Assembly: GCA_016721925.1 (NCBI GenBank)
Contig: JADKHE010000013.1
Span: 372,001-436,000 of the forward strand
Reading direction: 5' to 3'
Length of the DNA: 64,000 bases
From: Candidatus Skiveiella danica
GTDB lineage: Bacteria > Pseudomonadota > Gammaproteobacteria > Burkholderiales > Burkholderiaceae_C
Numbering within the stretch: the first letter of the stretch is position 1; each line of letters starts with the position of its first letter. Below are positions 1 to 9,142 of the stretch, one piece after another. The notes under the pieces were generated by a model. The model was given only the letters and a program-made list of their open reading frames with translations, made no database searches and was not told the origin of the DNA. The position numbers were made by a program, and so were the translations under genes.

Positions 1-1173
1 GCCGTGGTCGAAGCCAGCATGGGCGAAGAGCGCGCCAAGCTGATGGAAACCCTGAAGGAAGGTTCCGTGGTGCGTGGCGTGGTCAAGAACATCACCGAAT
101 ACGGTGCGTTCGTGGACCTCGGCGGCATCGACGGCCTGCTGCACATCACCGACATGGCCTGGCGCCGTGTCCGCCACCCGAGCGAAGTCGTTCAGGCCGG
201 CCAGGAAATCACCGCCAAGATCCTCAAGTTCGACACCGAGAAGAACCGCGTGTCGCTGGGTCTCAAGCAGATGGGCGATGACCCCTGGATGGGCGTGAAC
301 CGCCGCTACCCGCAAGGCACGCGCATGTTCGGCAAGATCACCAACATCGCCGACTACGGCGCGTTCGTGGAACTCGAGCCCGGCATCGAAGGCCTGGTGC
401 ACGTCTCCGAGATGGACTGGACCAACAAGAACATCGCCCCGAGCAAGCTCGTGACGCTGGGCGACGAAGTCGAAGTCATGGTCCTGGAGATCGACGAAGA
501 CAAGCGCCGCATCAGCCTGGGCATGAAGCAGTGCAAGGCCAACCCGTGGCAGGAATTCGCGCAGAACACCAAGCGCGGCGACCGCGTCAAGGGCCCGATC
601 AAGTCGATCACCGACTTCGGCGTGTTCGTCGGCCTGGCCGCCGGCATCGACGGCCTGGTGCACCTGTCCGACCTGTCCTGGAACGAGCCGGGCGAAGCCG
701 CCGTGCGCAACTACAAGAAGGGCCAGGAAGTCGAAGCCCTGGTGCTGGCCGTGGACGTGGACCGCGAGCGCATCTCGCTGGGCATCAAGCAGCTCGACCA
801 GGACCCGTTCACCACCTTCGTGTCGGTCAACGACAAGGGCCAGGTCGTGACCGGCAAGGTCAAGACCGTGGACGCCCGCGGCGCCGAGATCGATCTGGGC
901 GAAGACATCATCGGCTACCTGCGCGCCAGCGAAATCTCCCGCGACCGCGTGGAAGATGCCCGCAACGTGCTCAAGGAAGGCGACGAAGTCACGGCCGTGG
1001 TGGTCAACGTGGATCGCAAGACCCGCAACATCCAGCTGTCGATCAAGGCCAAGGACATGGCCGACCAGAACGAAGCCATGCAGAGCCTGAGCCAGCAGTC
1101 GGCGCGTGAAAACGCCGGCACGACCAGCCTGGGTGCCCTGCTGCGCGCCAAGCTGGACAACAACGAAAAGTAA
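1..1173 (+). CDS. rpsA: 30S ribosomal protein S1, C-terminal part (cut by window edge)
   Basis: The reading frame is open from base 1, so the start lies upstream. The visible part holds four S1 RNA-binding repeats, beginning near residues 20 (GSVVRGVVKNITEYGAF), 106 (GTRMFGKITNIADYGAF), 195 (GDRVKGPIKSITDFGVF) and 281 (GQVVTGKVKTVDARGAE). These correspond to domains 3-6 of the six-repeat proteobacterial protein. S1 bridges mRNA to the 30S subunit during initiation on weak Shine-Dalgarno sites. The last repeat is the most divergent, as is usual. rpsA followed by ihfB and lapAB is the common proteobacterial order, which supports the call. Confidence 0.97.
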   Translation, partial: AVVEASMGEERAKLMETLKEGSVVRGVVKNITEYGAFVDLGGIDGLLHITDMAWRRVRHPSEVVQAGQEITAKILKFDTEKNRVSLGLKQMGDDPWMGVNRRYPQGTRMFGKITNIADYGAFVELEPGIEGLVHVSEMDWTNKNIAPSKLVTLGDEVEVMVLEIDEDKRRISLGMKQCKANPWQEFAQNTKRGDRVKGPIKSITDFGVFVGLAAGIDGLVHLSDLSWNEPGEAAVRNYKKGQEVEALVLAVDVDRERISLGIKQLDQDPFTTFVSVNDKGQVVTGKVKTVDARGAEIDLGEDIIGYLRASEISRDRVEDARNVLKEGDEVTAVVVNVDRKTRNIQLSIKAKDMADQNEAMQSLSQQSARENAGTTSLGALLRAKLDNNEK

Positions 1174-1205
1174 GCTGCGCTGACCGGGACAGATCCCGCC
1201 GGCCC

Positions 1206-1226
1206 GGCGCTCCCTCGCGGAGCGCC
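1206..1226 (+). terminator. Hairpin after rpsA, possible weak terminator
   Basis: GGCGCTCC pairs perfectly with GGAGCGCC across a 5-nt loop, 33 bp after the rpsA stop. No U-run follows directly (the nearest is CCCTTTT about 20 nt on), so it may be a processing or attenuation hairpin rather than a full terminator before ihfB. Confidence 0.4.
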
Positions 1227-1285
1227 CCGCACGGAGGCTCTGTCCCTTTTCGCGTCCTTCCTGCTCCCTGACCCGCACCGGCACG

Positions 1286-1978
1286 ATGACCCGCTCCGAC
1301 CTCGTTGAAGAACTGGCCGCCCGTTTCAGCCAGCTGACCCACCGCGATGCCGAATTCGCCGTGAAAGCCATTCTGGACGCCATGAGTGACGCCCTGGTGC
1401 GCGGGCACCGCATCGAAATCCGCGGATTCGGCAGCTTCTCGATCAACCGCCGGCCGCCGCGCATCGGGCGCAATCCGCGCTCGGGCGAGAGCGTGGCAAT
1501 CCCGGAAAAGCGCGTGCCGCACTTCAAGCCGGGCAAGGCCCTGCGCGAAGCCGTGGACCGGCGCACCGCCGAACTCAACAGCGGCAAACCCGAGTCAAAC
1601 CGGCGCGGCCAAGCTGCGCCACCCTCCCTGACCGTCAGGGCCACCGGTAGAATCGATCCGTCACCGGGGGGACCCATGAAGAAACTCTTGTGGCTGCTTA
1701 AGTGGATGCTTAAGGCAGCCATTTTTTTTACCCTTTTCGCCTTTGCGCTGAACAACCAGCAGGACGCCAGCGTGCACTTTTTCTTCGGAACGCAATGGCG
1801 CGCGCCGCTGGTGCTGGTGGTGCTGGCCGCCTTCACGGCCGGCGTGGCCATCGGCGTGCTGGGCATGGTTCCGCGCTGGTGGAAGCACCGCAAGGCGGCG
1901 CAACGTGCTCCGATGCAGGCGACCGGCCAACCGTCGGCCCAGACCACCCCAGCCCATCCGGCCGAACATGGACTTTGA
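1286..1978 (+). CDS. ihfB: Integration host factor beta subunit, frame open into LapA
   Basis: Residues 1-100 are a typical IHF-beta/HU-fold protein: N-terminal helices (MTRSDLVEELAARF), the beta-arm segment RGFGSFSINRRPPRIGRNPR and the C-terminal HFKPGKALREAV. IHF heterodimers bend DNA at specific sites. The usual subunit is about 95-110 residues. Here no stop codon occurs and the frame runs through a low-complexity stretch (residues about 105-130) straight into the LapA sequence, giving 230 residues. There is an internal ATG at 1676 with a GGGGG tract upstream, so LapA can be made separately. The missing stop may be real (an IhfB-LapA fusion or readthrough) or a sequence error. The Shine-Dalgarno before 1286 is weak. 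Confidence 0.85.
   Translation: MTRSDLVEELAARFSQLTHRDAEFAVKAILDAMSDALVRGHRIEIRGFGSFSINRRPPRIGRNPRSGESVAIPEKRVPHFKPGKALREAVDRRTAELNSGKPESNRRGQAAPPSLTVRATGRIDPSPGGPMKKLLWLLKWMLKAAIFFTLFAFALNNQQDASVHFFFGTQWRAPLVLVVLAAFTAGVAIGVLGMVPRWWKHRKAAQRAPMQATGQPSAQTTPAHPAEHGL
1676..1978 (+). CDS. lapA: LapA-family small inner-membrane protein (DUF1049)
   Basis: From the internal ATG the protein is 100 residues. It has two hydrophobic helices (about residues 5-25 and 40-63, the second LVLVVLAAFTAGVAIGVLG) and a basic, then low-complexity, tail. This matches LapA, a two-helix envelope protein usually encoded just before lapB. A G-rich ribosome-binding stretch lies about 4 nt upstream of ATG. It is in frame with ihfB (see that entry) and its stop overlaps the lapB start by 11 bp, which implies translational coupling. 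Family and neighbourhood make the identity good; whether it is translated alone or as an IhfB fusion is unresolved. Confidence 0.75.
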   Translation: MKKLLWLLKWMLKAAIFFTLFAFALNNQQDASVHFFFGTQWRAPLVLVVLAAFTAGVAIGVLGMVPRWWKHRKAAQRAPMQATGQPSAQTTPAHPAEHGL

Positions 1979-3116
1979 CCTCGCCTGGATCCTGCTCGGC
2001 CTGCCGCTGGCCTTCATGCTGGGCTGGCTCGCGTCGCGCTTTGACCTGCGCCAGCTCCGGGTGGAAAACCGCCGCGCGCCCAAGGCCTACTTCAAGGGCC
2101 TGAACTTCCTGCTCAACGAGCAACAGGACCAGGCGATCGATGCCTTCATCGAGGCCGTCCAGAGCGACCCCGACACCTCGGAGCTGCATTTCGCCCTGGG
2201 CAACCTGTTCCGCCGCCGCGGCGAATACGACCGCGCCGTGCGGGTGCATGAACACCTGCTCTCGCGCGGCGACCTGCCGCCGGCCGACCGCGTGCGCGCT
2301 CAGCATGCGCTGGCACTCGACTTCCTCAAGGCCGGCCTGCTGGACCGCGCGGAAGACGCGCTGCGCAAGCTGGAAAACACCCCGTTCGAAACCCAGGCCC
2401 GCCTGGCCTTGCTGGCCATCTACGAGCGCTCACGCGAGTGGCCCCAGGCCGCCGAGGTGGCGCACAAGCTGGAGGCCTCGGGCGAGGCCAGCTTTGCCGG
2501 GCGGCTGGCGCATTACCTGTGCGAACAGGCCGCCGCGCTGACCACGGCAGGCGATCACGAAGGCGCGACCCGGCTGCTCAGCCAGGCCATCGAGAACGCT
2601 CCACAGTCCGCGCGCCCGCGCATCCAGCTGGCTGCGCTGCAGCGCGGCGACGGGCAGGACGATGCGGCACTGAAAACCTTTCAGGCATTGATGCAGGCCG
2701 TGCCTGGCGCCACGCCGCTGGTCGCGGTGCCACTGGCCGAAACCGCGCTGGCCTGCAATCAGGCGGCAGCCGCGCTGGCCCTGCTGCGAACCAGCTACGA
2801 GCAGGTGCCCGCGCTGGACACGATGGAAGCGATCGTCCGTCTGGAAGCGGCCAGCAGTGGCGATGGCCGCGAGGGCTACATCCGCCATCTGGAGCACGAG
2901 CCCTCGCTGATCGCGGCGGCCCGCTGGATCGCCGGCGAAAAGCTGGAGCACGACCAGTTCCATCCGTTGGTCCAGCGTGCGCTGGACCATGCGGTCAAGC
3001 CCCTGAGCCGCTACCGCTGTGCCGCCTGTGGCTTCGAGGCCAAGGATCATTTCTGGCAGTGCCCCGGCTGCCAGGCCTGGGACAGTTACCCGCCCCGGCG
3101 GGTGGAAGAACTCTGA
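1968..3116 (+). CDS. lapB: Lipopolysaccharide assembly protein LapB (YciM)
   Basis: 382 residues, close to the roughly 390 of E. coli LapB. An N-terminal membrane helix (LAWILLGLPLAFMLGWLASR) is followed by TPR repeats from about residue 45 (AYFKGLNFLLNEQQDQAIDA) to 330. A C-terminal rubredoxin-like metal site follows, with the two Cys pairs CAACGF and CPGC near residues 348-368. LapB works with FtsH to control LpxC and so LPS synthesis. The start at 1968 was chosen because MDFDLAWILLG begins the membrane anchor; upstream in-frame codons lie within lapA. Overlap with lapA indicates an operon. Confidence 0.93.
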   Translation: MDFDLAWILLGLPLAFMLGWLASRFDLRQLRVENRRAPKAYFKGLNFLLNEQQDQAIDAFIEAVQSDPDTSELHFALGNLFRRRGEYDRAVRVHEHLLSRGDLPPADRVRAQHALALDFLKAGLLDRAEDALRKLENTPFETQARLALLAIYERSREWPQAAEVAHKLEASGEASFAGRLAHYLCEQAAALTTAGDHEGATRLLSQAIENAPQSARPRIQLAALQRGDGQDDAALKTFQALMQAVPGATPLVAVPLAETALACNQAAAALALLRTSYEQVPALDTMEAIVRLEAASSGDGREGYIRHLEHEPSLIAAARWIAGEKLEHDQFHPLVQRALDHAVKPLSRYRCAACGFEAKDHFWQCPGCQAWDSYPPRRVEEL

Positions 3117-3170
3117 GGCCGTGACGCCCGACGGCGTCAACGGTCTGCGTCCGACGCCCGTTATAGGCAG

Positions 3171-3196
3171 GACCCGGTAAGTTCGCCGGGTTTTTC
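3171..3196 (+). terminator. Candidate intrinsic terminator after lapB
   Basis: ACCCGG pairs with CCGGGT across an 8-nt loop and is followed by TTTTTC. A short stem, but positioned between the lapB stop and the next gene. Confidence 0.6.
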
Positions 3197-3215
3197 ATGA
3201 CCCAGGAGCACCCCC

Positions 3216-3869
3216 ATGTTGAAGAAGATTCTGGCCATCGTGGCCATGCTGTACGCCGCTGCGACCTTCGCCGCCGTGGATGTGAACAAGGCCACCGCCG
3301 CCGAACTTGACGGGATCAAGGGCATCGGCCCCGCCATTTCGACCAAGATCATCGACGAGCGCAAGAAGGGCAACTACAAGGACTGGAACGACTTCATCAC
3401 GCGCGTGCAGGGCGTGGGCGAAGGCAACGCCGCCAAGTTTTCGGCCGAAGGCCTGACCGTCAACGGCGCGGGCTTCAGCGGCGCCGCTGCAGCCCCGGCC
3501 AAGAAGGAAGAGAAGCCGGTCGCGAAGGACGCCAAGCCTGCTGCCAAGGCCGACGAGAAGAAGGCCGATGCCAAACCGGCCGCCGCTGCGGCATCCGCAC
3601 CGGCCAAGGACATGAAGGCCGATCCGAAGGCCGAAGCTGCTGCCAAGAAGGAAGCCGACAAGAAGGCCAAGGCGGAAGCCAAGGCCAAGGCCGACGATGA
3701 GAAGAAGGCGAAGGCTGAAGCGGACAAGAAGGCCAAGGCCGATGCCACGGCCAAGAAGGCTGATGATGCCAAGGCCAAGGACAGCAAGAAAGACGAGAAG
3801 CCCGCTGCCAAACCGGCCGACGCCGCCAAGCCGGCCGCCAGCGCTGCCAGCGCTCCGGCCAAGAAATAA
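3216..3869 (+). CDS. ComEA-like helix-hairpin-helix protein with Lys/Ala-rich tail
   Basis: A signal peptide (MLKKILAIVAMLYAAATFA) precedes a single helix-hairpin-helix domain (VDVNKATAAELDGIKGIGPA, about residues 22-85), as in the ComEA family that binds DNA non-specifically. From residue 95 to 217 the sequence is almost only Lys, Ala, Asp, Glu and Pro, with repeats such as KKAKAEAKAKADD. This is reminiscent of the TolA helical stalk and unusual for short ComEA proteins (about 100 residues). AGGAG lies 7 nt upstream of ATG. It stands alone between two terminators. Periplasmic DNA binding during uptake is possible, but the tail's role is unknown. Confidence 0.8.
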   Translation: MLKKILAIVAMLYAAATFAAVDVNKATAAELDGIKGIGPAISTKIIDERKKGNYKDWNDFITRVQGVGEGNAAKFSAEGLTVNGAGFSGAAAAPAKKEEKPVAKDAKPAAKADEKKADAKPAAAAASAPAKDMKADPKAEAAAKKEADKKAKAEAKAKADDEKKAKAEADKKAKADATAKKADDAKAKDSKKDEKPAAKPADAAKPAASAASAPAKK

Positions 3870-3916
3870 GCCCTCGTTGGCCCGCTTCAGGCCCCGTCAG
3901 CCCGGGGCCGACCTGA

Positions 3917-3940
3917 AAACCCGCCTTGCGCGGGTTTTTT
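3917..3940 (+). terminator. Intrinsic terminator
   Basis: ACCCGC (3919-3924) pairs with GCGGGT (3930-3935) across a 5-nt loop and runs into TTTTTT, directly downstream of the ComEA-like gene. Confidence 0.85.
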
Positions 3941-4002
3941 CATGTCTTTTTGGCCGCTCCCCAGCGCGAAAAGGTCATCAGGCGCTACACCATTGATAGT
4001 CG

Positions 4003-4533
4003 TCAGACCAAGGCAATCAGATCGGTCACCCCCACGTCCACGCCCGCCTGCATCAGCAGCGTGGTGACCTGGCCCCGGTGGTGCGTCTGGTGGTTGAAGA
4101 AATGCGTCAGCGCCTGCCACATCGGGTGTTCGCGCTGCACACCCTTGGTGTTGCTGTAGCGCATGGTGCGCTGCGGGAAGTCCGCCGGCAGCGCGGCCAG
4201 CCAGGCTTCGATCGCGGCGTCCAGCCGCTCGCGGTGGGCGCGCAGCGCCGCCCAATCGGCATGCAGCTCGGTCTCGTGGCGGGCGCCCGCGGGCAGCGCG
4301 AGCAGGTCGGTGGGCAAGGCATCAGACGCCTCCCCTTGCGCCGCGAAGCGCCCCAGCCACATCGCGTCACCCCAGAGCAGATGGTTCAGCGTGGCGTGGA
4401 TGGACCCGAAGAACGCGCCGCGGGGCAGCTTGCGGGCCGCGTCGTCCAGGCGCTCGCAGGCGTCAAACAGGCAGGCGTTGAACCAGGTGTTGTAGCGCGC
4501 GAGCAAGCGGTAGTTGTCCAGCATCGGATCCAC
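4003..4533 (-). CDS. DinB family protein
   Basis: A four-helix DinB-fold protein of about 176 residues. The N-terminal LLARYNTWFNACLFDACERL, the middle HATLNHLLWGDAMWLGRF and the C-terminal FNHQTHHRGQVTTLLMQAG carry the three conserved histidine positions expected for a metal site. DinB-superfamily proteins include thiol transferases and damage-induced proteins of unknown function, so no substrate can be named. The start is taken as GTG at 4533 because AAGGAG lies exactly 6 nt upstream; ATG at 4524 is the alternative. A dispersed repeat lies just upstream. Confidence 0.85.
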   Translation of the reverse strand: MDPMLDNYRLLARYNTWFNACLFDACERLDDAARKLPRGAFFGSIHATLNHLLWGDAMWLGRFAAQGEASDALPTDLLALPAGARHETELHADWAALRAHRERLDAAIEAWLAALPADFPQRTMRYSNTKGVQREHPMWQALTHFFNHQTHHRGQVTTLLMQAGVDVGVTDLIALV

Positions 4534-4551
4534 GATCAACTCCTTGTATTC

Positions 4552-4592
4552 ATAGCAAACAAAGACCATTTCACGCTGGGATGATCCCATTT
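4552..4592 (+). repeat. Dispersed ATAGC/GACC element, copy 1
   Basis: ATAGC, 7 nt, GACC, 4 nt, then CACGCTGGGATG. It lies between the dinB start and the end of the oxoprolinase gene. One of nine copies with identical ATAGC-to-GACC spacing; local GGGATGATCCC can form a small hairpin. Confidence 0.8.
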
Positions 4593-4595
4593 CGA

Positions 4596-7500
4596 TCATG
4601 ATTTCTCGTATGCAGCACCAAACCCGCCGCCGCCGGGCGTGTGGATCTCGAACACATCGCCCGGCAGCATCTCGGCGCTGCCGATGTGGGCCAACGTCTC
4701 GACGCGGCCGTCGGCGCGCACCACGCGGTTGATGCCCGGCGCGCCGCTCTGGCCACCGGCCAGGCCGAAGGCCGGATGCACCCGGCCGTTGGACAGGATG
4801 CTGGCCGTCATCGCCTCCAGGAAGCGCACGCGGCGCACGCCGCCGTTGCCACCGGTCCAGCGCCCCGCACCGCCCGATCCCTGGCGGATCTCGTAGCTGT
4901 CCAGGCGCACCGGAAAGCGGAATTCCAGCACCTCCGGGTCGGTCAGGCGCGAATTGGTCATGTGCGTCTGCACGACGCTGGTCCCGTTGAAGCCGCCGGT
5001 CAGCAGGCCCGCCGCATCGAACACGCCGCCCGCCCCGCTGCCGCCCGAAATCGTCTCGTAGTACTGGTAGCGCGCATTGCCAAAAGTGAAGTTGTTCATG
5101 GTCGGCTGGCTGCCGGCCATCACGCCCAGGGCGCCGAACAGCGCGTTGGTGATGCAGGTGGAGGTTTCCACATTGCCCGCCACCACCGAGGCCGGCGGGT
5201 TCGGGTTGAGCATGGAGCCGGGCGGGATGATGACCTGCAGGGGTTTCAGGCAGCCGGCGTTGAGCGGGATGTCGTCGTCCACCAGCGTGCGGAACACGTA
5301 CAGCACCGCCGCCATGCAGACCGCCGTGGGCGCGTTGAAGTTGTTGGTCTGCTGCGGGCTGGTGCCGGTGAAGTCGATGGTGGCGCTGCGGCTCTTGGCA
5401 TCGACGCGGATCGCCACCTGGATCTGCGCGCCGTTGTCCAGCGCCAGCGTGAAGGCGCCGTCCTTCAGGCGCGTGATGACGCGGCGCACCGACTCCTCGG
5501 CGTTGTCCTGCACATGGCGCATGTAGGCCTGCACCACGTCCAGGCTGAACTGGTCCACCATCTTGCGCAGTTCCTGCACGCCTTTTTCATTGGCGGCGAT
5601 CTGCGCTTTCAGGTCGGCCATGTTCTGCTGCGGGTTGCGCGACGGGTATTCCCCGCTTTGCAGCAGCGCGATCATCTCCGCCTCGCGCAGCACGCCGCGA
5701 TCGACCAGCTTGACGTTGTTGATCTGCACGCCCTCTTCCTCGATGCGCGTGGAGAACGGCGGCATCGAGCCCGGCGTGGTGCCGCCGATGTCGGCATGGT
5801 GGCCGCGGCTGCCGACATAGAACGTCGGCGTGTTTCGGCGCGTCGCCCAGGTACACCGGCGTGATGACGGTGATGTCCGGCAGGTGCGTGCCGCCGTGGT
5901 AGGGGTCGTTGAGCACGTAGACGTCGCCGGGCTGCATCGCGCCGGCGTTCTCGCGGATCACGGTCTTGATGCTCTCGCCCATGCTGCCCAGGTGCACCGG
6001 CATGTGCGGCGCGTTGGCGATCAGGTTGCCTTCGGCATCGAACAGCGCGCAGCTGAAGTCCAGCCGCTCCTTGATGTTGACCGAGTAGGCGGTGTTCTGC
6101 AGTTGCAGGCCCATCTGCTCGGCGATGTTCATGAACAGGTTGTTGAACACCTCCAGCAGCACCGGGTCGGCCGTGGTGCCGGCCGCGTAGGTCACGGCGC
6201 GGGCTTCGCGGCGCTCCAGCACCAGATGGTCCAGCGCGGTCAGCGCCGCTTCCCAGCCGGGCTCGACCACGGTGGTGGCGTTCTGCTCGGCAATGATGGC
6301 GGGGCCAGGAATCACGTCGCCGGGGCGCAGGTCCTCACGCACGACCAGCGCGGCATCAAACCACCGGCCGCCGGAGTACACCGGCACGGTGCTGCGGCGC
6401 GGCACCTCGCGCGGCGGGTGCAAGGCATGGCGCGGCTCGGCGGGCGCATCGCCGGCCACCACGGCCTCGACCGACACCGCCTCCACGACCAGGCCCTTGC
6501 CCTGCATCAGGAAGGCAAACCGCTGGCGGTAGGCGGCCTCGAAGCCGGCGGTGATGGCGGCGAGCAGTTCCACGGGCGAGCTGGCGCCGGCACCGGGCTC
6601 AGGCCAACCGACGACCAGCGCCGAGTCGCTGCCCTCGTAGCGCACATGCACGCGCCGGTGCGTCGTGATGGCGCCCACACTCGCCTGCTGCCGGGCCAGT
6701 TCGCCCCCGGCGGCGGCGGCCAATACGTCAAGCTTTGCAGCGATCTCTGGCAGCGCATCCGGCGACAGCTTCAACTCCACCGCCTGCTCGCGGATCACGT
6801 TCTGGTCGGCCAGGCCCATGCCGTAGGCGCTCAGCACGCCGGCCAGCGGGTGCACCAGCACGCGCGTCATGCCCAGCGCGTCGGCCACCAGGCAGGCGTG
6901 CTGGCCACCCGCGCCGCCAAAGCACTGCAGGGTGTAGCGCGTCACGTCGTAGCCGCGCGCCACCGAAATCTTCTTGATCGCGTTGGCCATCTGCTGCACC
7001 GCGATCTGGATGAAGCCCTCGGCCACCTCCTCCGCCGCGCGGCCGGTCTGGGCGGCCAGCGCGGCGAACTGCTCGCGCACCGCCTCGCCGTCCAGCGCCT
7101 CGTCGGCCCCGTGGCCGAACACCTTGGGGAAGTACGCCGGCTGGATCTTGCCGACCATCACGTTCGCATCGGTCACCGCCAGCGGGCCGCCGCGCCGGTA
7201 GCTGGCCGGCCCGGGGTTGGCGCCCGCGCTCTGCGGGCCGACGCGAAAGCGCGCGCCGTCGAACGCCAGGATCGAGCCGCCGCCGGCCGCCACCGTGTGG
7301 ATGCTCATCATCGGCGCGCGCATGCGCACGCCGGCCACCTGGGTCTCGAACTCGCGCTCGAACTCGCCGGCGTAGTGGCTCACGTCGGTGGAGGTGCCGC
7401 CCATGTCAAAGCCGATCACGCGCTCCATGCCGGCCAGTTCGGCCGTCCGTGCCATGCCGACGATGCCGCCGGCCGGGCCGGACAGGATCGCGTCCTTGCC

Positions 7501-8294
7501 CTGGAACGCGTGTGCGTCGGTCAGGCCGCCGGAGGACTGCATGAAGAAGATCTTCACGCCCGGCATCTCGCCGGCCACCTGCTCCACATAGCGGCGCAGG
7601 ATGGGCGACAGGTAGGCATCGACCACCGTGGTGTCGCCCCGGCTGACGAACTTCATCATCGGGCTGGTCTGGTGGCTGGTGCTGACCTGGGTGAAGCCCA
7701 CCTCGCGGGCCATGCGCGCGGCCGCCTGCTCGTGCGCGGTGAAGCGGTAGCCGTGCAGGAAGACGATGGCCACGCTGCGCAGGCCGGCGTCGAACGCGGC
7801 CTGCAGCTGCCCGCGCAGATGGGCCTCGTCCAGCGCCTGCACCACATCACCGTGCGCGCCGACGCGCTCCAGCGCCTCGATCACGCGGCTGTACAGCAGC
7901 TCGGGCAGCACGATGCGCCGGTCGAACAGGCGCGGGCGGTTCTGGTAGGCGATGCGCAGCGCGTCGCGAAAGCCGCGCGTGGTGACCAGCAGCGTGGGCT
8001 CGCCCTTGCGCTCCAGCAGCGCGTTGGTGGCCACCGTGGTGCCCATCTTCACGCACTCGACCTGCTGCGGCGTCACCGGCTCGCCCGGCAACAGGCCCAG
8101 CAGGTGGCGGATGCCGGCGACGGCCGCGTCGCGGTACTGCTCGGGGTTGTCGCTGAGCAGCTTGTGCGTGACCAGCTGCCGTCCGGCTCCGGCCGCCGGC
8201 CCACCACGTCGGTGAAGGTGCCGCCACGGTCGATCCAGAACTGCCAGCGGTTGCCAGCGACTGCGGCGGATTCAGAAAATGCAGGGTTAGTCAT
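4596..8294 (-). pseudogene. Hydantoinase/5-oxoprolinase fusion (HyuA-HyuB type), two frameshifts
   Basis: The locus would encode about 1,230 residues, the size of ATP-dependent 5-oxoprolinases/hydantoinases with fused A and B halves. Fragment 1 (from 8294) begins MTNPAFSES and carries WQFWIDRGGTFTDVVGRRP, the start of the HyuA actin-like ATPase fold. Near 8177 one base appears missing and the frame moves to one reading LVTHKLLSDNPEQYRDA. The A half continues with VIGFDMGGTSTDVSHY and MQSSGGLTDAHAF. The B half begins near 6150 with DPVLLEVFNNLFMNIAEQMG. A second shift near 5828 (one extra base) moves the frame before SRGHHADIGGTTPGSMPPFS, and the protein ends at 4596. Both sides of each break align with family motifs, so damage is recent or a sequence error. 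An ATP-dependent amide-ring hydrolase is expected; the substrate is unknown. Confidence 0.85.
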
Positions 8295-8297
8295 AAA

Positions 8298-8909
8298 TCA
8301 ATAGCTCACAATGACCGAAAGACGCTGGGATGATGCCCATTTGCAAAAAGCGTCACAGCGACGCCGGCCGCGCGCGCCGGCCTGGTCGTACATACCGGAC
8401 AACACGCGCAGCAGCCGCCCCAGTTCGCCGATGTCGCGGTTCAGGCCGTCGTCGGCCTTGAGCGCGTTGATCAGGCAGGCTTCGCGGATTTCCCGATAGC
8501 GCTGCACATGGCCACGCCCGAGCTCGGTGGAGGCATAGGTCACCTCCTTGCCGTTCTTGCTGCCCACCACCACGCCGAGGTTCAGCAGTTTCTTGAGCGA
8601 ATAGTTGATCAGGTGCGTGTCTTCCACGTTCATGATGAAGCAGATGTCGGCCAGGCGCTTGTCGCGCGCCCGGTGCGTGACGTGGTGCAGCACCAGCACG
8701 TCCAGCGGCGTGAGGTCTTTCAGTCCGGCCGCACTCATGCAGTGCGTGATCCAGCGGTGAAAGGCATTGCCAGCGACGATCAGGCCGAACTCGAACTCGC
8801 TCAGTTCCGCGCTCTGGGGCGAGACCAGGTGCGCCGACGACACGATGGGCGAGGCTGCGGCCGAACGGGCTGCGGGCGCCTCGGCGGCGGGGACGGACTT
8901 CTTCGGCAT
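8298..8909 (-). CDS. Winged-helix (MarR-like) transcriptional regulator
   Basis: 203 residues. A Ser/Ala-rich N-terminus precedes a winged-helix core with LTPLDVLVLHHVTHRARDKR and the likely recognition region VEDTHLINYSLKKLLNLGVV, then the wing VGSKNGKEVTYASTELGR. The ATG at 8909 is preceded by GGAG at 7 nt spacing. It is transcribed away from the TRAP operon and sits between that and the oxoprolinase gene, so it may control one or both. The last residues (KWASSQRLSVIVSY) and the stop codon are encoded inside a dispersed repeat copy, so the natural C-terminus has probably been replaced. Confidence 0.82.
   Translation of the reverse strand: MPKKSVPAAEAPAARSAAASPIVSSAHLVSPQSAELSEFEFGLIVAGNAFHRWITHCMSAAGLKDLTPLDVLVLHHVTHRARDKRLADICFIMNVEDTHLINYSLKKLLNLGVVVGSKNGKEVTYASTELGRGHVQRYREIREACLINALKADDGLNRDIGELGRLLRVLSGMYDQAGARGRRRCDAFCKWASSQRLSVIVSY
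8301..8349 (+). repeat. Dispersed ATAGC/GACC element, copy 2
   Basis: ATAGC, 7 nt, GACC, GAAA, GACGCTGGGATG, then GCCCATTTGCAAAAA. On the complementary strand it encodes the C-terminus and stop codon of the winged-helix gene. Confidence 0.8.
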
Positions 8910-9040
8910 GACCGGACTCCTGGATGAGGCAATGGTGTTACCACGGGGCGGAAAGACAGCGTGACGAAGACGCTGGCGCGCCGCCCGGTCTGGCACCGAT
9001 ATTGCAAGAGGCGAATTGTAGGTAGATCAAAAACAATTTA

Positions 9041-9055
9041 TCAACGTTTTGTTGA
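9041..9055. promoter_or_regulatory. Candidate operator between regulator and TRAP operon
   Basis: TCAAC and GTTGA form an inverted repeat around a 5-nt GTTTT spacer in an AT-rich part of the divergent 8910-9142 region. TTGACA (9052-9057) overlaps it and could be a -35 element for the TRAP operon. The link to the neighbouring winged-helix regulator is inference. Confidence 0.4.
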
Positions 9056-9142
9056 CATTAAGGGAAAACACCGATCATCATCCACCCCGTCGGCACTACA
9101 GTCTTTCCACCGTCAACCCGCCTGTTCTAGGAGCCCCTCACC

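Noticed and set aside
5830..8304. 824-codon open frame on the plus strand over the oxoprolinase gene
   Set aside because: It is an antisense shadow; the minus strand has clear HyuA/HyuB motifs, while the plus frame is rich in His/Arg with no family pattern.
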